This document shows, in pieces, positions 59,398 through 64,000 of a stretch of DNA of 64,000 bases. This DNA is from Atopobiaceae bacterium (GTDB lineage Bacteria > Actinomycetota > Coriobacteriia > Coriobacteriales > Atopobiaceae), in NCBI GenBank assembly GCA_030525685.1, contig JAUNEG010000003.1, forward strand, positions 36,735-100,734. The letters run 5' to 3'. Under the pieces are notes generated by a model. It saw only the letters and a list, made by a program, of their open reading frames with translations, searched no databases and was not told the DNA's origin. The position numbers and the translations under genes were made by a program. The number at the start of each line of letters is the position of its first letter. Within the stretch, counting starts at the first letter, position 1.

Positions 59398-59757
59398 ATG
59401 GCTGACGAGAGGACACCCCGCGCCAAGATCGAGACCGAGGAGCGTCCCCGTCCTGCGTCCGAGCGTCCCGAGGGCGCCCCGGCTCCCGCCGACGACGGCT
59501 CCTACACCGTCGGCGAGGCCGTGCGCGACGGCTCCGCCCGGCTCCTCGCCTGGGTGCGCCGCACCTTCCCGGGCCATGAGCACGCCTTCTGGGGCGGCGT
59601 CCTCGGGTTCGTCGTGGCGATCCTGTTCCTGGTGCTCGGCCTGTTCAAGGCCCTCGTGATCGTGGTGCTCGTGGTCGCGGGCGTGGCCGTCGGCCAGGCG
59701 CTCGACGGCGACTCCAGGATCGTGGACCTGCTCCGACGGATCTTTTCACGTAACTAG
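59398..59757 (+). CDS. DUF2273 small membrane protein
   Basis: 119 residues. A long charged N-terminal region of about 65 residues is followed by two membrane segments (FWGGVLGFVVAILFLVLGLF and ALVIVVLVVAGVAVGQ) and DLLRRIFS. DUF2273 proteins accompany AmaP and Asp23; function unknown. 3 bp after the amaP stop. Confidence 0.85.
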   Translation: MADERTPRAKIETEERPRPASERPEGAPAPADDGSYTVGEAVRDGSARLLAWVRRTFPGHEHAFWGGVLGFVVAILFLVLGLFKALVIVVLVVAGVAVGQALDGDSRIVDLLRRIFSRN

Positions 59758-59808
59758 CGGCTTCGGACTTTGGCCCTCGGGCATGCGCCCCGGCAGCAAG
59801 GAGTGGAC

Positions 59809-60351
59809 ATGAGCAAGACCGACGACGAGAAGACCCTCTCCGAGGACGTCGAGAAGACCGAGGCCGTCGTGGCCGTCTCCGACGAGCCGACCACGATCGT
59901 CGTCACGGGCGACGAGCCCACCGACATCGAGGCCCTCTCCGACGACGAGGACGTGGACTCCGAGGACTCCCTGACCTTCTCCAACGGGGTGATCGAGAAG
60001 ATCGTCGCCATCGCCATGCGCGAGGTGCCGGGCGTCGTGGGCATGAAGGGCAGCTGGTTCAACCGCGTCCAGGACGCCTTTGGTGCGAGCGACTCCACCA
60101 AGGGCGTGAGCGTCGAGGTGACCCCCGAGAGCGCCGTGCGCGTGAACATCTCCGTGCTCATCGAGTACGGCGCGTACGCGCCGCAGGTCTTCGAGGACGT
60201 CAAGCGCGCCGTGGTCAAGCAGGTCACGGGCATGACGGGCCTGGAGGTCGCGGGCGTCAACCTGCGCATCGAGGACGTCCTCACCGCCGAGGAGATCGAG
60301 CAGCGCTCCCGCAAGCCCAAGAAGGACGAGCCCGGGGACGACGAGGAGTAG
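59809..60351 (+). CDS. Asp23/Gls24 family envelope stress protein
   Basis: 180 residues. A very acidic N-terminal 60 residues precede the Asp23 domain (LTFSNGVIEKIVAIAMREVPGVVGMKG, then KGVSVEVTPESAVRVNISVLIEYG). Family members are abundant at the membrane and respond to alkaline or envelope stress. AAGGAG precedes ATG 59809. Located downstream of nhaA, amaP and DUF2273, giving a pH/envelope theme to the region. Confidence 0.92.
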   Translation: MSKTDDEKTLSEDVEKTEAVVAVSDEPTTIVVTGDEPTDIEALSDDEDVDSEDSLTFSNGVIEKIVAIAMREVPGVVGMKGSWFNRVQDAFGASDSTKGVSVEVTPESAVRVNISVLIEYGAYAPQVFEDVKRAVVKQVTGMTGLEVAGVNLRIEDVLTAEEIEQRSRKPKKDEPGDDEE

Positions 60352-60377
60352 GCCGCCCCTCGGCCGACGGGAGACCC

Positions 60378-60830
60378 ATGCGAGACAAGGTGAGCATCGA
60401 GTCCGTGCGCGCGGCGGCACGGGCCAACAACCGGCCCGGCCCGGACCACATGAACTGTGGCGAGTCCGTGATCGCGGCGCTCTGGGACGCCTTCGAGCCC
60501 GACTTTCCACGCGCGGTGGTTGCCGCGGGCGCCGGCATGGGCGCGGGCGTCGGCGGGTCGGGCTGCATCTGCGGCGCGCTCGCCGGCGGCGTGGCGTTTC
60601 TCGGCCTCATGATGCAGACCAAGGAGCGCACCAAGCCGCTCGCGGCCGAGCTGCACGACGCCTTCTGCGCGGGGACGGGGCACCGCACGCCCTGCTGTCG
60701 CGTGCTCACGCGCGGCATGGAGTGGGAGAGCGCCGAGCGCGTCGCCAGCTGCCAGGAGAACTGCGCCATCGCGGCCGGTGCCGCCGCGGAGATCCTCTGC
60801 CGCGAGCTCGGCGTGCGTGCGGAGGACTAG
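60378..60830 (+). CDS. C_GCAxxG_C_C family redox protein
   Basis: 150 residues. The cysteine pattern is MNCGES, then GSGCICGALAGG (the GCAxxG-type motif), then GTGHRTPCCRVL and SCQENC, matching the C_GCAxxG_C_C family of possible metal- or thiol-redox proteins. Function not established. GGGAGACCC precedes the ATG. Possibly the last gene of the stress cluster (26 bp after asp23). The repeat cluster at 60844 follows. Confidence 0.83.
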   Translation: MRDKVSIESVRAAARANNRPGPDHMNCGESVIAALWDAFEPDFPRAVVAAGAGMGAGVGGSGCICGALAGGVAFLGLMMQTKERTKPLAAELHDAFCAGTGHRTPCCRVLTRGMEWESAERVASCQENCAIAAGAAAEILCRELGVRAED

Positions 60831-60843
60831 CCGGGCGCCATTT

Positions 60844-60998
60844 GAGGGCGTGCGCACCCGCCCACCTTCGAGGGTATGCGCACCCACCTTTGAGGGTATG
60901 TGCACAGTTTGAAATTAGATGTTCTTCTCGCCAGGCCTTCTACCTGCGGGAATGCAAGAGATGACGAGATATCAAATTCATAACTGTGCACATACCCT
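60844..60998. repeat. direct GAGGGTATGYGCAC repeats and a 17-bp inverted repeat
   Basis: Three direct copies of GAGGG(C/T)(A/G)TG(C/T)GCAC start at 60844, 60870 and 60892. The last begins a perfect 17-bp arm, AGGGTATGTGCACAGTT (60893-60909), mirrored at 60982-60998. The AT-rich 72-bp centre contains GTTCTTCTCG. It resembles 24779-24886 and lies between convergent genes. Confidence 0.85.
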
Positions 60999-61015
60999 AA
61001 GGGGGGGCGGCCGTC

Positions 61016-61624
61016 CTAGAGAGGGGCCCACGAGAGGGCGAGCCAGCCCACGAGAGCGCAGGTCAGAAGCGCCGCGACGAGGCAGCACGCATCCGCGCCG
61101 CCGCCCGTCCTGCAGAGGCGGGCGCTGAGGCAGCGGCGGAGCGGCCAGAAGAGGCGCAGGCCGCGGTAGGTGAGCACGTCGAGGGCGAGGTGCGTGGCAA
61201 ACCCGAGCCCCACGGACGGCGCGAGCGGCGGGCAGACGAGGGACGTCGCGGCGGTGAAGCCAGCCAGCGCCAGAAACGAGTGCGAGAAGGACCGGTGTGC
61301 CGAGAGCCGCGCCGCGCAGGCGAGGGCGACGAGACCGACCGCCCCGAGCGCGAGCATGCCGACCCCGCGCGCCATCGCCTCCCGTGCGAGGGAGGCGTCG
61401 TTCACAACGTCAAAGACCAGCGCGCCGACGAGCAGCGCCGCCGCGCCGGCTCGCGTGAGCCGCTCGCGCCAGGGATGAGCCGTGTCGCGCACGTCGAGGT
61501 CCGGTAGGACGGCACCGGCGGCGCCCCCGGCGGCCGCGACCGCAAGGCCCGTGATGCCCGCGGCGGGACCCGCCGCCAGCATCGCCGCGGCCGCTCCCAC
61601 GGCCAGATGCGTCTTTCCGGTCAC
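61016..61624 (-). CDS. YdjM/LexA-binding-type membrane metal-dependent hydrolase
   Basis: 202 residues. The start MTGKTHLAVG and GAVLPDLD, HRSFSHSFLALAGF and GFATHLALDVLTYRGLRLFWPL give the conserved His/Asp residues of the YdjM family (DUF457), in a protein with four to five membrane segments. Substrate unknown. The start is GTG with CGGAGG upstream. Divergent from the TPP riboswitch operon. Confidence 0.88.
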   Translation of the reverse strand: MTGKTHLAVGAAAAMLAAGPAAGITGLAVAAAGGAAGAVLPDLDVRDTAHPWRERLTRAGAAALLVGALVFDVVNDASLAREAMARGVGMLALGAVGLVALACAARLSAHRSFSHSFLALAGFTAATSLVCPPLAPSVGLGFATHLALDVLTYRGLRLFWPLRRCLSARLCRTGGGADACCLVAALLTCALVGWLALSWAPL

Positions 61625-61656
61625 GCAGCCTCCGTTCCTCTCGTCCGCGTGCGTGC

Positions 61657-61662
61657 TACACT
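61657..61662 (+). promoter_or_regulatory. candidate -10 element of the TPP riboswitch operon
   Basis: TACACT preceded by GC, just upstream of the aptamer. This spacing would start the transcript at or just before the riboswitch. Confidence 0.55.
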
Positions 61663-61669
61663 ACCTTAC

Positions 61670-61764
61670 GACAACGGGGGGCTGGCGCACGCCGGCTGAG
61701 ATTGGGCCCAGGATCGCGGCCCTGACCCAGGAACCTGATCCGGGTAATGCCGGCGTAGGGACGA
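61670..61764 (+). ncRNA. TPP (thiamine pyrophosphate) riboswitch
   Basis: Carries the conserved THI-box parts in order: GGGGGGCTGGCGC, GCTGAGATTGGGCCC, GACCCAGGAACCTGATC and CGGGTAATGCCGGCGTAGGGA. Downstream, GGTGCC near 61799 can pair with GGCACC either upstream (near 61779) or downstream (near 61809), the latter just before the GAAGGGAGG ribosome site. This suggests control of translation initiation. Binding of TPP should shut off the thiamine-precursor transporter operon. Confidence 0.95.
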
Positions 61765-61829
61765 GCTTCGCGCGCAACGAGGCACCTACGAGAGACGGGG
61801 TGCCTTGGGGCACCCGGAAGGGAGGGCGC

Positions 61830-62168
61830 GTGAACTGCTCGGTTGCAATTCAGTTCCTGCCCATGGACGCCACCACCGACGACGCCACGTGCGCCGCGGT
61901 GGATGCCGTCATCGCCTACATCGACTCGACGGGGGTCGACTACTTCGTCGGCCCGTTCGAGACGGCGATCGAGGGCGACTACGAGACCTGCATGGAGATC
62001 CTCAAGAACTGCCAGCTCGTGGGCGCCAAGGCGGGGTGCAAGCACATGATGTGCTACGCCAAGATCAACTACCGTCCCGACGGCGACGTCATGTCCACGG
62101 ACCGCAAGGTCGGCAAGTACCACCCCGGCGACCCCGAGTTCGCCGAGAAGAGCGTCGAGGCGGCCTAG
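61830..62168 (+). CDS. thiamine-binding domain protein (DUF77/MTH1187 type)
   Basis: 112 residues beginning NCSVAIQFLPMDATTDDATCAAVDAVIAYI, with YFVGPFETAIEGDYETCMEIL, as in the PF01910 thiamine-binding family (YkoF/MTH1187 fold). The start is GTG 61830, preceded by GAAGGGAGGG. Directly behind the TPP riboswitch and 1 nt before the permease gene. Likely binds thiamine or the hydroxymethylpyrimidine (HMP) moiety, as a soluble partner of the transporter. Confidence 0.9.
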   Translation: MNCSVAIQFLPMDATTDDATCAAVDAVIAYIDSTGVDYFVGPFETAIEGDYETCMEILKNCQLVGAKAGCKHMMCYAKINYRPDGDVMSTDRKVGKYHPGDPEFAEKSVEAA

Positions 62169-62169
62169 C

Positions 62170-62949
62170 GTGCCCGCCCCTAGCAAAGCCCGTCGCGTGG
62201 GCGTGCCGCTCGCGGCCCTCGCCGCGCTGCTCGTGGTCTGGGAGCTCCTCGTGGACCTGGGCGTGATCCCCAACTTCCTCTTGCCCACGCCGGTGCAGGT
62301 GGTGGCCGCCCTCGTGGAGGACGCGCCGCTCATCGCCGGGCACTGCGTGGTCACGCTGGGGGAGGCCGCGGCCGGCCTCGCGCTGGGCGTGGCGCTCGGC
62401 TTCGTCTTCGCGGTGCTGATGGACCGCTTCGAGACATTCTACCTGGCCTTTGAGCCGCTCATGACCGTCTCGCAGACCATCCCCACCGTTGCCATCGCGC
62501 CGCTTTTGGTGCTGTGGCTCGGCTACGGGGCCCTGCCCAAGGTCGTGCTCGTGGTCCTCTCCACGTTCTTCCCGATCACGGTCTCGCTCGTCTCGGGCTT
62601 CCGCTCGGTGGACCCTGACGCCATCGACCTCATGCGCACGATGAACGCGTCGCGCTGGCAGATCTTCTGGTACGCAAAACTGCCCGCCGCGGCCGACCAG
62701 TTCTTCTCCGGCCTGCGCATCTCCGCCACCTACGCCATCGTCGGTGCCGTCATCGCCGAGTGGCTCGGCGGCAATGTGGGCCTCGGCGTCTACATGACAC
62801 GCGTGCGCAAGTCCTTCTCCTACGATCGGCTCTTCGCGTCGATCATCGTCATCACGGCCCTGTCGCTGGGACTCATGAAGCTCGTGGAGCTCGCCCAGCG
62901 CGTATGTATGCCCTGGAAGAGGGCAGAAGGGAACTACCATGAACGATAA
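62170..62949 (+). CDS. ABC permease of a thiamine-precursor (HMP) transporter
   Basis: 259 residues, about six membrane segments. The EAA-loop motif is DAIDLMRTMNASRWQIFWYAKLPAAADQFFSGLRI. Similar to ThiX/SsuC-type permeases of the nitrate/taurine/HMP family. GTG start 1 nt after the preceding stop. The gene for the binding protein overlaps its end by 11 nt. Substrate is inferred from the riboswitch. Confidence 0.92.
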   Translation: MPAPSKARRVGVPLAALAALLVVWELLVDLGVIPNFLLPTPVQVVAALVEDAPLIAGHCVVTLGEAAAGLALGVALGFVFAVLMDRFETFYLAFEPLMTVSQTIPTVAIAPLLVLWLGYGALPKVVLVVLSTFFPITVSLVSGFRSVDPDAIDLMRTMNASRWQIFWYAKLPAAADQFFSGLRISATYAIVGAVIAEWLGGNVGLGVYMTRVRKSFSYDRLFASIIVITALSLGLMKLVELAQRVCMPWKRAEGNYHER

Positions 62950-63976
62950 GAACCTCAACCGCCGCCAGTTCCTCGCCGTCGCGGGCGGCGCCGCAGCCAC
63001 GACCGCGCTCGCCGCGTGCGGGGGTGCCGGCACCGCCGAGCAGCCCGTCGCGGACGGCGCCGAGGGCGGCGAGAAGACAAAGGTCTCCTTCGTCCTGGAC
63101 TACACGCCCAACACCAACCACACCGGCCTCTACGTGGCCCTCGACCAGGGCTACTTTGCCGACGAGGGCCTGGAGGTGGAGATCGTCCAGCCGCCCGCAG
63201 ACGGCGCGGACGCGCTGATCGGCACCGGCGGGGCCCAGATGGGCGTCTCCTACCAGGACTACATCGCCAACAACCTGGCCTCCGACCAGCCCATGCCCTA
63301 CTCCGCGGTGGCCGCGATCATCCAGCACAACACCTCCGGCATCATGAGCCGCGAGGAGGACGGCATCACGCACCCCGCCGCCATGGAGGGCCACACCTAC
63401 GCCACCTGGAACATGCCCGTCGAGCAGGCAACCGTCGCCCGCGTGATGGAGGCTGACGGCGGCGACTTCTCCAAGGTCGAGCTCGTGCCGTACGAGGTTG
63501 ACGACGAGGTCAGCGGCCTGCGCGCCAACATGTTCGACACCGTGTGGGTCTACGAGGCCTGGGCCGTCCAGAACGCCGTGGTGCAGGACTTCCCGTACAA
63601 CTACTTCAGCTTCATCTCGGTTGACCCGGTCTTCGACTACTACACCCCGGTCATCGCCGCCAACGACGACTTCGCGAAGGAGAACCCCGAGGCCGTGAAG
63701 GCCTTCCTGCGCGCCGCCAAGAAGGGCTACGAGTACGCCGTGGAGAACCCCGACGCCGCCGCGGACATCCTCTGCGAGCAGGTGCCCGAGCTCGACCCCG
63801 CGCTCGTCCGCCAGAGCCAGACCTTCCTCGCTGACCAGTACACGGCCGACGCCGAGAGCTGGGGCGTCATCGACCCCGAGCGCTGGGCCGCCTTCTACCA
63901 GTGGCTCAACGACAACGACCTCGTTGCCAACAAGCTCGACGTCAACGCCGGCTACGACCTCTCCTTCCTGGAGTAG
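62939..63976 (+). CDS. ThiY/NMT1-type substrate-binding lipoprotein
   Basis: 345 residues. The signal combines a twin-arginine motif (NRRQFLAVAGG) with a lipobox, LAAC, so a Tat-exported lipoprotein is expected. The NMT1/THI5-like domain starts KVSFVLDYTPNTNHTGLYVALDQGYFADEGL, with the typical pyrimidine-binding residues and QMGVSYQDYIA. It binds HMP or formylaminopyrimidine outside the membrane for the ABC permease. Confidence 0.94.
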   Translation: MNDKNLNRRQFLAVAGGAAATTALAACGGAGTAEQPVADGAEGGEKTKVSFVLDYTPNTNHTGLYVALDQGYFADEGLEVEIVQPPADGADALIGTGGAQMGVSYQDYIANNLASDQPMPYSAVAAIIQHNTSGIMSREEDGITHPAAMEGHTYATWNMPVEQATVARVMEADGGDFSKVELVPYEVDDEVSGLRANMFDTVWVYEAWAVQNAVVQDFPYNYFSFISVDPVFDYYTPVIAANDDFAKENPEAVKAFLRAAKKGYEYAVENPDAAADILCEQVPELDPALVRQSQTFLADQYTADAESWGVIDPERWAAFYQWLNDNDLVANKLDVNAGYDLSFLE

Positions 63977-63978
63977 GC

Positions 63979-64000
63979 ATGGCGGAGGCTGGCGAGAAGA
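63979..64000 (+). CDS. start of the next gene, probably the transporter ATPase
   Basis: ATG 63979 begins 2 nt after the binding-protein stop and is cut by the window edge after seven codons (MAEAGEK). The ATPase is the one subunit still missing from this transporter, so it is the expected gene. Too short to confirm. Confidence 0.4.

Noticed and set aside
1..64000. tRNA, rRNA, prophage or conjugation modules
   Set aside because: I found no cloverleaf, rRNA segment, integrase, phage structural or transfer gene; only the ISL3 remnant and the nudC islet look mobile.

Overview
The window is one contiguous stretch of very GC-rich, densely packed bacterial chromosome. Gene content and style point to class Coriobacteriia, most likely an Olsenella/Atopobiaceae-type anaerobe. 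The support is an oxygen-independent ribonucleotide reductase (nrdD/nrdG), the GGGtGRT plus NifU-like pair, C_GCAxxG_C_C and Asp23/AmaP/DUF2273 genes, Tat and LPxTG surface proteins, and a very strong third-position GC bias. The taxonomic call is inference from gene families; no rRNA or tRNA gene lies in the window.

Layout. 1-6.2 kb: a 5'-truncated DUF3604 gene, a SixA-CHAD fusion, fumC and metY. 6.2-8.7 kb: slyD, a padR/HAAS-domain pair (the second gene frameshifted) and murI. 8.8-13.1 kb: a YtrA-type GntR regulator and a DUF1648 membrane protein, divergent from an ABC exporter operon. 13.3-15.5 kb: a DUF4313-like gene with a nine-G tract, a 712-bp internally deleted ISL3-type element with 8-bp target duplication, and degV. 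15.6-20.7 kb: a TPM-domain protein, pspA, DUF1893, the GGGtGRT/NifU-like pair and a YafQ/DinJ toxin-antitoxin. 20.8-25 kb: EamA transporter, nudC, and an AT-rich acquired islet (papain-like peptidase plus lipoprotein) bounded by a duplicated nudC 3' end. 25-29.7 kb: leucine operon leuACDB behind a leucine-rich leader peptide and attenuator. 30-37.7 kb: MalY-type lyase, an unknown gene, nrdG, a frameshifted NTF2-like gene, nrdD with paired NrdR boxes, an aminotransferase and a nitroreductase. 38-46.4 kb: M16C protease, a cell-wall hydrolase, uspA, uppP and a D,D-carboxypeptidase. 46.7-55.6 kb: uvrD/pcrA, mscS, a broken Tat/LPxTG metallophosphoesterase, an ECF sigma/anti-sigma pair, and luxS-mtnN. 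55.7-64 kb: a second degV, DUF1836-nhaA, the amaP/DUF2273/asp23 stress cluster, a YdjM-like gene, and a TPP riboswitch ahead of a thiamine-precursor ABC transporter that runs off the right edge.

How genes work together: luxS and mtnN recycle S-adenosylhomocysteine and metY makes homocysteine. uppP, murI, the D,D-carboxypeptidase and the coiled-coil hydrolase serve the wall. nrdDG supplies dNTPs without oxygen. The riboswitch operon imports thiamine precursor.

The most unusual signal is outside the genes. At least six gene-end regions hold arrays of a ~24-bp core repeated with an exact 40-41 bp period in direct orientation, followed by the same core inverted with the same period (1.5, 21.8, 29.8, 37.7, 41.2 and 46.4 kb). 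At least three different core sequences use the same geometry. Noncoding DNA is also strewn with GTTCTTCTCG/CGAGAAGAAC. Four genes carry apparent frameshifts or deletions, which may be real decay or draft-assembly error.
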